This document shows, one piece after another, positions 1 to 7,700 of a DNA stretch of 64,000 bases. The notes beneath the pieces are model-generated. The model saw only the letters and a list, made by a program, of their open reading frames with translations, was not told where the DNA came from and did no database searches. Origin of the DNA: Treponema sp. UBA792 (lineage in GTDB: Bacteria > Spirochaetota > Spirochaetia > Treponematales > Treponemataceae); NCBI GenBank assembly GCA_002296965.1, contig DBIW01000042.1, positions 1-64,000 on the forward strand, given 5' to 3'. The position numbers were made by a program, and so were the translations under genes. Position 1 is the stretch's first letter; the number at the start of each line of letters is the position of its first letter.

Positions 1-702
1 ATAGAAGAAAAAATTTCTCATCTTGAAACTTTGAAAATATCTGAAACCGGAAAGCTTAAAGACAAGAATTTTTCTCCAGAAGAAAATGCTGAATACAAAT
101 ACATTGAGCTTGCGGACATAGGAAATCAAGGTGAAATTTCAAGTTGCACGCTTGCAAAAGGCTCAGAGCTTCCGACAAGGGCAAGAAGAATTGTGCATAA
201 AGGCGATGTTTTGGTTTCTTCGATAGAAGGCTCTCTGCAAAGCTGCGCGATTGTTCCATCAGAATTTGACGGCGCACTGTGCTCAACCGGCTTTTATGTA
301 ATTGAGCCAGAAACAATGAACGCGGAAACTTTGCTGATTCTGCTAAAGTCAGAAAACATTCAGCTTCTATTGAAAAAAGGCTGTTCCGGAACGATTTTAA
401 CAAATATCTCAAAAGAAGAATTCTTAAAAAACAGAATCCCTTTTCTTCCGCCCGAAATCCAGTCAAAAATCGCGTCGCTGGTTCAATCCTCATTCGTCTG
501 CAGGGCGGAAAGCAGGCAGCTTCTGCAAAACGCAAAAACACTCGTGGAGCAGGAGATTGAAAAGCAAGGAGAGGAAATTGATGAGAAAAAAGTTGCGCAG
601 ATAAATGCGGTTTACGATAAAGTTTCCGAAAAAGAACAGATTTCCATGTCTCGTTCCTCTATGCGTTCTATGTGGGAGGCGGTAAAAGATGACACGTGGT
701 GA
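1..702 (+). CDS. hsdS: Type I restriction-modification specificity subunit (HsdS), C-terminal part
   Basis: The reading frame is open from base 1, so the N-terminal part lies outside the window. Type I S subunits recognise the two halves of the DNA target and hold HsdM and HsdR together. The visible part has one target-recognition-domain pattern (KYIELADIG, then a GDVLVSS-type strand, then LTNISKEEF) followed by the conserved helical region IPFLPPEIQSKIASLVQ, which is typical of HsdS. The last ~45 residues, ending SMRSMWEAVKDDTW, are not usual for HsdS and resemble the tail of an antitoxin that precedes MazF/PemK toxins. The stop overlaps the start of a MazF-like stub by 14 bases. The DNA is A+T-richer than the neighbouring genes. 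HsdS identity is fairly sure; the antitoxin-like tail is inference. Confidence 0.8.
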   Translation: MEEKISHLETLKISETGKLKDKNFSPEENAEYKYIELADIGNQGEISSCTLAKGSELPTRARRIVHKGDVLVSSIEGSLQSCAIVPSEFDGALCSTGFYVIEPETMNAETLLILLKSENIQLLLKKGCSGTILTNISKEEFLKNRIPFLPPEIQSKIASLVQSSFVCRAESRQLLQNAKTLVEQEIEKQGEEIDEKKVAQINAVYDKVSEKEQISMSRSSMRSMWEAVKDDTW

Positions 703-727
703 AATCTGGTGGGTTGATTTTGGGCTT
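689..727 (+). pseudogene. 5' stub of a MazF/PemK-type toxin gene
   Basis: The ATG at 689 overlaps the end of the hsdS frame and starts a peptide MTRGEIWWVDFG, the characteristic N-terminus of MazF/PemK-family endoribonuclease toxins (normally about 110 residues). Similarity stops after about 12 codons. The frame continues to 985, but only with peptide of no recognisable kind that overlaps the recombinase gene in another frame. The stub therefore marks a deletion or recombination end point at about base 727, just upstream of a serine recombinase. No toxin activity is expected. Confidence 0.6.
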
Positions 728-792
728 AGGCTCGCGGATTTTCCTGCCAGGAATTTCAATTTTCCGCATAATTTTTTCTATATTATAGCGTC

Positions 793-1380
793 ATGGTTTA
801 CGGTTACATTCGCGTCAGCACGGACAAACAGACGGTCGAGAATCAGCGGTTCGAGATTCTGCGGTTCTGCAAAAAGAATTCGCTTGAAGTCGGAGCCTGG
901 ATTCAGGAGACAATCAGCGGAACTCTCACGCCGGACAAACGCGAGCTGGGCAGGCTTCTTTCTCACATCCGCAAGGACGACCTGATTATATGCAGCGAGC
1001 TTTCGCGTCTGGGCAGAAGCCTTTTTATGATTATGTCGATTCTGAACCTGATTATGGAGAAAGGCGCTCGGATCTGGACGATAAAGGACGGCTACCGACT
1101 CGGAGACGACATCCAGTCCAAGGTACTTGCATTCGCGTTCGGACTAAGCGCGGAAATCGAGCGCAACCTGATTTCACAGCGCACAAAGGAAGCCCTCGCG
1201 CTCAAAAAGGCGCAGAACGTGCATATCGGCCGCCCCAAGGGAAGACAAAACAACGAGCATCTTCTGGACGGCGCGGAATTCCAGATAAAGGCAATGCACC
1301 GCTGGGGCATGAGCATAAACCGGATTGCGCATTTCGTCGGAGTCTCCCGCAACACGATAAGAAGATGCCTGAGGGCATGA
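793..1380 (+). CDS. Serine recombinase (resolvase/invertase family)
   Basis: This 195-residue protein is a complete small serine recombinase. It starts MVYGYIRVSTDKQ, with catalytic Ser9 in the YIRVSTDKQ motif. The resolvase signature SELSRLGRS follows near residue 70, the E-helix near 110-135, and a C-terminal helix-turn-helix (MSINRIAHFVGVSRNTIRRCL) for site binding. Such enzymes invert or excise DNA between short sites; in several gut bacteria relatives sit beside hsdS genes and switch their specificity. Here it lies 90 bases after the hsdS end and the broken toxin gene. A TATTAT box ends six bases before the ATG and no ribosome binding site is visible, so the mRNA may be leaderless. The inversion sites were not found. 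Confidence 0.9.
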   Translation: MVYGYIRVSTDKQTVENQRFEILRFCKKNSLEVGAWIQETISGTLTPDKRELGRLLSHIRKDDLIICSELSRLGRSLFMIMSILNLIMEKGARIWTIKDGYRLGDDIQSKVLAFAFGLSAEIERNLISQRTKEALALKKAQNVHIGRPKGRQNNEHLLDGAEFQIKAMHRWGMSINRIAHFVGVSRNTIRRCLRA

Positions 1381-1409
1381 CTCCGCCCGGAAATCCTCTT
1401 TTCCTGAGT

Positions 1410-1438
1410 TTGAAAGTTTCTTCCATCTGTCTTATAAT
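1410..1438 (+). promoter_or_regulatory. Leaderless-type promoter of the 142-residue gene
   Basis: TTGAAA at 1410-1415, a 17-base spacer and a perfect TATAAT at 1433-1438. Only seven bases separate the -10 box from the ATG at 1446, so transcription should begin at or next to the start codon. No ribosome binding site is present. Confidence 0.75.
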
Positions 1439-1445
1439 CATTCCC

Positions 1446-1874
1446 ATGGACGAAATTGAAAAAAGCAGACTGGACCGCGCCCTTTCGCTGACCCAGCAGA
1501 CGATACCGCTTGTCAGAGAAGCCGAGAAAAAATTCTGCAGCGCGCGCAACTGGGGATTTCTTGATATGTTCGGCGGAGGAACTCTCGTTGACATTGTCAA
1601 GCATTACAAGCTGAATTCAGCGGCGGACATAATGAGCCGCATAAACTTTCTCCTGCAGCAGCTTCAGGCGGAACTGCAGCAGATTGTGACTCCGGTAGAT
1701 TTCAGGATGAACACAATGACATTCGCCACTCTTGCGGATTTTCTCTTTGACGGAATTCTCGCCGACACTTACATGCAGTCCAAGATAATGAAAAGCCTGG
1801 AGCAGGTACGCGAGCTTGAGCACAGGCTTGAGATGCTTGAGCGGAAACTTACCGAAATGCTCCGCACGAACTGA
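1446..1874 (+). CDS. Conserved protein of unknown function, 142 residues
   Basis: The start is fixed by the promoter ending at 1438; the frame upstream of 1446 only shadows the recombinase gene. The protein is soluble and mostly helical, without signal peptide or membrane segment. Its best-marked stretch is CSARNWGFLDMFGGGTLVD followed by VKHYKLNSAADIMSRINFLLQQL, a pattern I have seen in uncharacterised bacterial proteins (RNWG-DM-GGG), then a C-terminal coiled-coil-like run (EQVRELEHRLEMLERKLTEM). No catalytic motif was recognised and I assign no function. The composition is like the body of the chromosome, unlike the hsdS fragment. Confidence 0.75.
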   Translation: MDEIEKSRLDRALSLTQQTIPLVREAEKKFCSARNWGFLDMFGGGTLVDIVKHYKLNSAADIMSRINFLLQQLQAELQQIVTPVDFRMNTMTFATLADFLFDGILADTYMQSKIMKSLEQVRELEHRLEMLERKLTEMLRTN

Positions 1875-2073
1875 CCCATCTTTCAAATATTTCTGAACTT
1901 CAAATTCCTTTGCCTCCGGATAAATATCTTGTTATTTTTTAAGCAGATTCGATGGAGGCATGAAAGCCGGCTTGAATATTCATTCTCATGCGTTTTTCGT
2001 TGTGTCTGCACGCAGACTCCGCCCACCCCGGTTCCGCTCAAATGCGGCGGAACTGAATTTTTGGAGGAATCCC

Positions 2074-3393
2074 ATGAGGATGAGGAATTTTATCACAGGA
2101 GTTTTATTTATGGCTTTAACGGCATCCATTTTTGCCCAGGACTATCCGGACGCAAAGGCGACAAATCCCGACACAATGCGATGGATGAAAGGCTTTCCGC
2201 CGCCGCCCGACAGGACGCTCCATGCGGCGGACGGCTCGTTCTTCAATTTTCCGGGACTGCGCTACAGCGTGAACCACATGCAGGAATTCTCGCCGACAAG
2301 AACAGTTCCGGCGGCAAAGGAAAAGCTTTATTCAGTAAAGACAAAATATGACTCAAAAATCGGAAGCCTGACGTTTGTTCCGTGGGATTCCGACGCTCCG
2401 ATGACAATTGACGAATCCCTTGACGCGAACTACACGGACGGATTCATCGTAATGCACAAAGGAAGAATCGTATACGAGAAATATCCGGCCGGACTCAGGC
2501 CCGACGGAGTACACGCCGCCATGTCGGTGAGCAAGTCGTTCACCGGAACAGTCGCATCAATTCTGGTTGCGGAAGGCGTTCTGGATCCTTCAAAAAAGGT
2601 CGCCGAGTACATTCCGGAGCTGAGGGATTCGGGCTTTGCGGATGCGACCGTCCGTCAGGTGATGGACATGACCACCGCGATTCAGTACAGCGAGGACTAC
2701 AACGACCCGAATGCGGAAGTCTGGGCCTATTCAGCGGCCGGCAACGTATTCCGCCCAGCAGACTACAAGGGACCGCAGAACTACTACGAATATCTTGCCA
2801 CGGTAAAAAAAATTCCGGGACAGGAACACGGAGAGGAATTCGGCTACAGGACGGTGAACACCGAACTTCTGGCCTGGATTGTCTCGCGCGTGACGGACAC
2901 CGGGCTTGCGCAGCTTGTGTCGGAGAAAATCTGGAAGCCGCTCGGCGCGCACCATGACGGATATTATCTGACCGATCCTTCTGGAATCGCATTCGCCGGC
3001 GGAGGATTCAGCCTGAACCTGCGCGACATGGCGATGTTCGGCGAGATGATGCGCAGCGGAGGAAAACTGAACGGCAGACAGATAATTCCGGAGGCCGCCG
3101 TCGCGGACATCCGTGACGGCGGACGGAACACCGGAAGCAGAAAAGCGTTTGCGGCAGGCGGCGAATATCCGAGGCTGGACGGCTGGAGCTACCGCGATAT
3201 GTGGTGGATAACGAACAACGCCCACGGCGCTTACATGGCGCGCGGAGTCCACGGACAGGCAATCTACATTGATCCGGCGGCGGAGATGGTAATCGCAAGG
3301 TTCGCCTCAACCTACCTTGCGTCTAACAAATACATCGATCCGCTTTCGATTCCGGCTTACGAGGCGGTTGCGGATTATCTGATGAAAAAGTAG
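2074..3393 (+). CDS. Secreted serine hydrolase, beta-lactamase/NylB family
   Basis: The 439-residue protein belongs to the penicillin-binding-protein-like serine hydrolases (class C beta-lactamase, esterase EstB, 6-aminohexanoate-dimer hydrolase). It starts with a signal peptide (MRMRNFITGVLFMALTASIFA, cut before QDYP). The nucleophile motif SxxK is SVSK in AAMSVSKSFTG, and a GYRTVNTELLAWI segment matches the Tyr/Asn motif region of NylB-like enzymes; GGGFSLNLRDMA follows as in that group. The substrate cannot be told: amide, ester or peptide are all possible. GGAGG lies six bases before the ATG at 2074, which decides against the longer upstream frame. The gene stands alone and ends at a hairpin shared with the convergent gene. 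Confidence 0.85.
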   Translation: MRMRNFITGVLFMALTASIFAQDYPDAKATNPDTMRWMKGFPPPPDRTLHAADGSFFNFPGLRYSVNHMQEFSPTRTVPAAKEKLYSVKTKYDSKIGSLTFVPWDSDAPMTIDESLDANYTDGFIVMHKGRIVYEKYPAGLRPDGVHAAMSVSKSFTGTVASILVAEGVLDPSKKVAEYIPELRDSGFADATVRQVMDMTTAIQYSEDYNDPNAEVWAYSAAGNVFRPADYKGPQNYYEYLATVKKIPGQEHGEEFGYRTVNTELLAWIVSRVTDTGLAQLVSEKIWKPLGAHHDGYYLTDPSGIAFAGGGFSLNLRDMAMFGEMMRSGGKLNGRQIIPEAAVADIRDGGRNTGSRKAFAAGGEYPRLDGWSYRDMWWITNNAHGAYMARGVHGQAIYIDPAAEMVIARFASTYLASNKYIDPLSIPAYEAVADYLMKK

Positions 3394-3410
3394 AACCCCA
3401 AAGACGGTTC

Positions 3411-3441
3411 GGGCGGATGGAATTCAGACGGCCGCCCTTTT
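3411..3441 (+). terminator. Probable intrinsic terminator of the serine hydrolase gene
   Basis: GGGCGG at 3411-3416 pairs with CCGCCC at 3432-3437, followed by TTTT. The hairpin overlaps the 3' end of the convergent gene. Confidence 0.5.
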
Positions 3442-4500
3442 CCTGGTGACGGAAATTCCGTCACCGATATTCAGGAATTCCGTCTCGAATTCACGGCTGC
3501 TTTCCAGAAATTCGCGGTAACGCCTGATTTTTCCGACAAGCTGACGCGTGCTTTTGTTATGTGTAAGAGTGATGTCGTCAACCATTCCGTGAAAAGACAG
3601 ATTGTCACTTATAACAACTCCGCCCTGAGCTAGATTTCCGCAGAACCTGTTGAAGAATCTTATATACTGGGATTTCGCGGCGTCAATGAAAATAAGGTCG
3701 AAAAGTCCGTCCGTCTCGAATTCAAGCGCGTCACAGCATACCACGGTAACCGCGTCATCCAAACCAAGCGCGGCCACATTCTCACAAGCCTTCTCCGCAC
3801 GGCAGGAATCTATCTCCACGGTGGTCACATGAATTCCAGGCGCCGCCTGCGCGAATTTTATCGCCGAATATCCGACCGCTCCTCCGATCTCAAGGACATT
3901 CCGGACATCATGTTCCCTTATATACCTGCATATAAATTCCGCGCCGTCATCGCGCACCACCGGAACTGAGTTTTTCGCGGCATATCCACGGATTTTTCCA
4001 GCTCCGCAGTCCGACACCAGAATTCCGATAAATTTCTCCATTTCGGCCATCACATAGAACGAAAAATCCGGATTCATGGCGGATACAGTCTCCCTTCCGT
4101 ACCTGCCGTCAAGAATTCCGCAGGTGGCGCAGCCGTATTCCTTTCCGGCGGCAATACAGTCTGCGCGATCCGTGACAAGCAGCACATTCTCCGGCCCGCA
4201 GCTTCTGCCGGCTGCCGCCTCTATACGCGCTTTTACATATCCCAAGAATTCCGCGGACGGCCACGAAAAATTCTCCGTGCCGCACCCGGCGACAAAGTCA
4301 AAGACATCAGGAATTCCTTCTGCGGACGAGAGAATTCTGCGGACATCAGACGAATTCCGTTCCGAGACGACTCCTATTCCGGCTCCCGTCTCTTTCAGTC
4401 TCCGGAGAAAAGCCGGGACACCCGGAAAAAATTCCGCGTTTCCGTCCGCGGCCTCACGGACAAGCACACCGTCAAATCCGAACACAAATATTTCCGTCAT
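3424..4500 (-). CDS. HAD-like domain fused to TrmR/YrrM-type O-methyltransferase
   Basis: The 358-residue protein has two parts. Residues 1-155 follow the HAD phosphatase fold (FVFGFDGVLV, then VVSERN, then LLVTDRADCIAAG), but the nucleophilic Asp of the DxD motif is Gly8 while the second Asp, D10, is kept, so phosphatase activity is unlikely. Residues 165-358 are a class I SAM methyltransferase with NVLEIGGAVGYSA, FIDAAKSQY, ISDNLSFHG and a terminal NIGDGIS, matching the family of TrmR, which methylates 5-hydroxyuridine in tRNA, and related small-molecule O-methyltransferases. The substrate is therefore unsure. The gene has a leaderless-type promoter and converges on the serine hydrolase gene. 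Confidence 0.8.
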   Translation of the reverse strand: MTEIFVFGFDGVLVREAADGNAEFFPGVPAFLRRLKETGAGIGVVSERNSSDVRRILSSAEGIPDVFDFVAGCGTENFSWPSAEFLGYVKARIEAAAGRSCGPENVLLVTDRADCIAAGKEYGCATCGILDGRYGRETVSAMNPDFSFYVMAEMEKFIGILVSDCGAGKIRGYAAKNSVPVVRDDGAEFICRYIREHDVRNVLEIGGAVGYSAIKFAQAAPGIHVTTVEIDSCRAEKACENVAALGLDDAVTVVCCDALEFETDGLFDLIFIDAAKSQYIRFFNRFCGNLAQGGVVISDNLSFHGMVDDITLTHNKSTRQLVGKIRRYREFLESSREFETEFLNIGDGISVTRKRAAV

Positions 4501-4508
4501 GACGCAAG

Positions 4509-4536
4509 ATTATATCACACAGGCGGACTTTATCAA
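4509..4536 (-). promoter_or_regulatory. Leaderless-type promoter of the HAD-methyltransferase gene
   Basis: On the minus strand TTGATA (4531-4536), a 16-base spacer and TATAAT (4509-4514) are followed by eight bases and the ATG. No ribosome binding site. Confidence 0.7.
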
Positions 4537-4583
4537 CAATCAGGACACAGCCGGAAATCCGCCCGTCCGAATGAATATATAAT

Positions 4584-4620
4584 ATGTCCGTGATATTAAT
4601 ACGATGTCTGTAATATTAAT
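4584..4620 (+). repeat. Tandem 17-base direct repeat upstream of the chemoreceptor gene
   Basis: ATGTCCGTGATATTAAT (4584-4600) is followed by ATGTCTGTAATATTAAT (4604-4620), 15 of 17 bases alike with a 20-base period, about two helical turns. The second copy ends on the first base of the TTGACA -35 box, so a regulator could bind here. Confidence 0.5.
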
Positions 4621-4648
4621 TGACACAGGAAAAGAAAATCGGTATTTT
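4620..4648 (+). promoter_or_regulatory. Promoter of the chemoreceptor gene
   Basis: TTGACA (4620-4625), a 17-base spacer and TATTTT (4643-4648). The mRNA would start near 4655, which places the real start codon at 4673 rather than at the upstream in-frame ATG at 4604. Confidence 0.6.
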
Positions 4649-4672
4649 ATCTCATTCGAGGACAGAATTTCT

Positions 4673-6529
4673 ATGAAATCCATCAGATCTATAATTCTCA
4701 CTTTTTGCATTGCCCTGATTGCTGTTGTCAGTCTGGGCGTTTTTATTTCCCTCAAATCCGGACTCGGCAAAATACAGCGCTACAGTATGGAAAGCGTCAG
4801 GACGGAACGGATGAAGGGATATGACGACTCCGTGAAATTCCAGATTCAGAACGTCGCAAGTCTGCTGAATTCGTTCTATGCAAAGGAGCAGGCAGGCACA
4901 ATGACAAGGCGGCAGGCGCAGGATGAGGCGATAAGGCTGATAAAATCCCTGCGGTACGGAGACGACAGCTCAGGATATTTCTGGATTGACGATACGGACT
5001 GCGTTCTTGTCGCGCATCCGATTCTTCCGCAGGATGAGGGAAAAAACAGAAGCTCCATGACGGACAAAAACGGAGTGAAGATAATCCACGAGATTATGAA
5101 GGTCGCGGAGAACGGCGGCGGATTCAGCGAATTCTACTTCACCAAATCTGACGGTGTCACGGTCGCGCCCAAAAGAACCTATTCCATGCTTTTCAGGCCG
5201 TGGAACTGGATTATAAGTTCCGGAAACTACTACGACGACATAGATGCGGAACTGAATGTGGTCGAAGAAGGCGAAAAAAACACATTCAGCTCCCTGTACA
5301 AATACATGACGCTCAATCTTATGGTGATGATGCTCGCATCCGCATTCGCCGCCGCGGTTTTTGCCAGATGGTTTGCGAAACCGATTGACGAGACGGCCGT
5401 CATTCTCAGCAAGATGTCAAAGGGAAACCTCTCGCTGCGGCTTCCGCCCTCAGGCAACAGGACGGAGCTCGGAACAATGCGCGAGAACGTCAATGCGTTC
5501 GCGGCATCAATGAACAACATGGTTCTGACCTCCAAAAACAACATAAATTCACTGAACCGTGTCGCGGAGGAACTGAACAGAAGCAGCGCGGACATCTCAT
5601 CGGAAATAAAGCAGATTTCTGAAAATTCAACGGAACTTGCCGGACACGCCAAGCGTCAGCAGAACACCGTGAACGAGACGGTCACGACCATGGACAGAAT
5701 GAATTCGCTTGTGGAGAAACTTTCGTCACAGATAAGCGAGCAGAACGAGGCCCTTTCCCAGAGCTCGGCGGCGACAGAACAGATGATTTCAAACATCAAT
5801 TCTATCACCGAGAACATCGACAAATTCGGAAACAGCTTCAAAAAGCTGGCGGCAGGCTCGGAGAGCGGAAAGAACACCATCGAGAACGTGATTCATCTTG
5901 TGGACAATGTGTCGGAAGAATCGGCGAAACTTCTCGACACGAACAAGATAATAGAGTCGGTCGCGGAACAGACAAATCTTCTGGCGATGAACGCCGCGAT
6001 TGAGGCCGCCCACGCAGGAGAAGCGGGAAAAGGCTTTGCTGTCGTGGCCGAGGAGATAAGAAAACTCTCAGAAAGCACGACGGAGCAGTCCCATGCGATA
6101 ATGCAGACGCTTTCCGGTGTAATAGAGAACATCGCGGATGTGACCAACGCGGCGAACAATGCGGGACAGATGTTCGGCGAGATTGTAAGGCAGATTTCCG
6201 ATGATGACGCGCTCATAAGTGAGATCCGTTCGTCCATGGAAGAGCAGACCGTCGGAAGCAAACAGATTGTTGACGCGCTCAGCAACATAAAGGACACGAC
6301 GCATATAATAATCGACAGCTCAAAGCAGATGAAGGACGGAATAGAGACTGTCGTCTCGCACGTCGGCGAGCTTGAGTCTATGTCGGACAGGCTGAAAGAC
6401 GGAACGGAAGGAATAGAAAAATCCGCATCGGTGATAAACGGAAACACCGACAGCCTCATCAAGATGGCGGCGCAGAACCGTCAGCTTGCGGAAAGACTCT
6501 CATCCGAAACAGAAAAATACACCGTCTGA
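4673..6529 (+). CDS. Methyl-accepting chemotaxis protein with sCache-type sensor
   Basis: The 618-residue receptor has the usual layout: N-terminal membrane helix (about residues 5-28), a periplasmic single-Cache domain (about 35-185, with SSGYFWIDDTDCVLVAHPI and the PWNWIISSGNY end motif), a second membrane helix (AVFARWFAKPI after it, about residue 220), a HAMP region (VILSKMSKGNLSLRLP) and a long cytoplasmic coiled coil. The CheA/CheW contact tip reads VAEQTNLLAMNAAIEAAHAGEAGKGFAVVAEEIRKL in the gene, a near-perfect match to the MCP hairpin. It senses a small ligand, possibly an organic acid, outside the inner membrane. The start has GAGGA ten bases upstream and sits downstream of a clear promoter. 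Confidence 0.95.
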   Translation: MKSIRSIILTFCIALIAVVSLGVFISLKSGLGKIQRYSMESVRTERMKGYDDSVKFQIQNVASLLNSFYAKEQAGTMTRRQAQDEAIRLIKSLRYGDDSSGYFWIDDTDCVLVAHPILPQDEGKNRSSMTDKNGVKIIHEIMKVAENGGGFSEFYFTKSDGVTVAPKRTYSMLFRPWNWIISSGNYYDDIDAELNVVEEGEKNTFSSLYKYMTLNLMVMMLASAFAAAVFARWFAKPIDETAVILSKMSKGNLSLRLPPSGNRTELGTMRENVNAFAASMNNMVLTSKNNINSLNRVAEELNRSSADISSEIKQISENSTELAGHAKRQQNTVNETVTTMDRMNSLVEKLSSQISEQNEALSQSSAATEQMISNINSITENIDKFGNSFKKLAAGSESGKNTIENVIHLVDNVSEESAKLLDTNKIIESVAEQTNLLAMNAAIEAAHAGEAGKGFAVVAEEIRKLSESTTEQSHAIMQTLSGVIENIADVTNAANNAGQMFGEIVRQISDDDALISEIRSSMEEQTVGSKQIVDALSNIKDTTHIIIDSSKQMKDGIETVVSHVGELESMSDRLKDGTEGIEKSASVINGNTDSLIKMAAQNRQLAERLSSETEKYTV

Positions 6530-6545
6530 AAAAGCTAAAAATTCA

Positions 6546-6576
6546 AGCCCGGCGCCGGAAAATTCTGGTCCGGGCT
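6546..6576 (-). terminator. Hairpin between convergent genes, likely terminator
   Basis: AGCCCGG (6546-6552) pairs with CCGGGCT (6570-6576). On the minus strand the stem is followed by TTGAATTTTT, so it best serves the M15 peptidase gene. Confidence 0.45.
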
Positions 6577-6624
6577 ATCCGTCAGGAAAATCGAATTTTT
6601 CAGGCTGCTCCGCGGAGGCACCGG

Positions 6625-7539
6625 CTATACGCCGCCAGAATCCGGTCCCATCCTGCTGAACATTATTATCTCAGGACGATACTCAAAGTGCATATTGTCC
6701 CAGATCGCCCATTTTCCGCCCCATAGAAATCCGTTTCTCTCAAAAATCTCAATCACCTCTTCAGGCGGCATCCACCGTCTCTCAAGCGGCAGCAGCATCC
6801 AGTTCTCGGGATCGATGTCACGCCTCCACGCCCAGTAAAGATTCTTCTGCCGCCAGCCGGAAGGCAGAACATCTACCGCAAGTCCAAGGCTGTGGAATGA
6901 ACGGTTGCCGGAATCGCTTATGTTCCGCCAGGAATAACTGTCCGCGCTCTGGAGCGCGCCGATGAATTTCCTCACCTCAGGATTTCTCTCAGCGGCGGCG
7001 CGGATTTCTGTCTCGACGGCCTTGAGCGGCCGGTGAATCCGTTCATGGGTGTTTGATTTCTTGCCGAGAAAGCTCACGGACTTTATGTGCTGCTCTACGG
7101 CAATCCGCGAGGCGCAGTCATAGATAAAATCATACAAGAAGGGCGGCGTTCCTTTTCCGCGCGTCCGGTTCTCAGGCGAGCTGAAACTCCTTATCCGCGC
7201 GATGTCCTCCTGTGAGAATTCCGCCGGGTCATGGAGAACAAAATCATATTTATATAGAAGAGAACTGTACTGATTTTTTGAGCCCAGCTCCCCGCCTGGA
7301 AGAAATTTTCCGTCGGCCCAATACAGTTCCGTCCGTCTGCCGTCCGCGGAAAGTGATATTTTCCAGTCTCCGGCGTCCGTATCGTAGGAGCAGCTGAAAT
7401 CTATGTCAGGATATGCGCGCTCAAACAGCGGCAGGAATTCCGGCCTGTCCGGAATCACTCCGCGGACGTAAGGAGCGCATACCAAAGGGGAAGCCACAAA
7501 AATCAGAACCTGAAATGCGAGTCGAAGGCGAAATTTCAT
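6625..7539 (-). CDS. Exported M15-family metallopeptidase (D-Ala-D-Ala carboxypeptidase-like)
   Basis: The 304-residue protein has an N-terminal signal peptide (MKFRLRLAFQVLIFVASPLVC). Its C-terminal third carries the zinc-site pattern of M15 peptidoglycan peptidases: SFHSLGLAVDVLP (His and Asp ligands) and, 80 residues on, WDNMHFEYRPE (third His). The first 170 residues have no motif I recognise. M15 enzymes cut D-amino-acid peptide bonds in the cell wall, so a role in wall turnover is likely. It converges on the chemoreceptor gene and is probably a single-gene unit with its own leaderless-type promoter. Confidence 0.8.
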   Translation of the reverse strand: MKFRLRLAFQVLIFVASPLVCAPYVRGVIPDRPEFLPLFERAYPDIDFSCSYDTDAGDWKISLSADGRRTELYWADGKFLPGGELGSKNQYSSLLYKYDFVLHDPAEFSQEDIARIRSFSSPENRTRGKGTPPFLYDFIYDCASRIAVEQHIKSVSFLGKKSNTHERIHRPLKAVETEIRAAAERNPEVRKFIGALQSADSYSWRNISDSGNRSFHSLGLAVDVLPSGWRQKNLYWAWRRDIDPENWMLLPLERRWMPPEEVIEIFERNGFLWGGKWAIWDNMHFEYRPEIIMFSRMGPDSGGV

Positions 7540-7546
7540 GTCAGAA

Positions 7547-7576
7547 ATATATCATCATCCGTCTTGTGTTAGTCAA
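7547..7576 (-). promoter_or_regulatory. Leaderless-type promoter of the M15 peptidase gene
   Basis: On the minus strand TTGACT (7571-7576), 18 bases and ATATAT (7547-7552), then seven bases before the ATG. Confidence 0.6.
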
Positions 7577-7640
7577 TGGGGATGGACAGAATTCCGCTCC
7601 CGGACAAAGCCTTCAAGCATATAAATATCTGTTATGGTGA

Positions 7641-7669
7641 TTGATAAAATTCGCCGTCGCAGATAAATT
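7641..7669 (+). promoter_or_regulatory. Promoter of the ABC exporter operon
   Basis: TTGATA (7641-7646), a 17-base spacer and TAAATT (7664-7669); a short leader with CGGAG precedes the ATG at 7701. Confidence 0.55.
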
Positions 7670-7700
7670 CTACAATAATAAACAAAATACCGGAGTTTTT

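Noticed and set aside
990-1445. N-terminal extension of the 142-residue protein
   Set aside because: These codons overlap the recombinase gene in another frame, and the promoter at 1410-1438 places the start at 1446.
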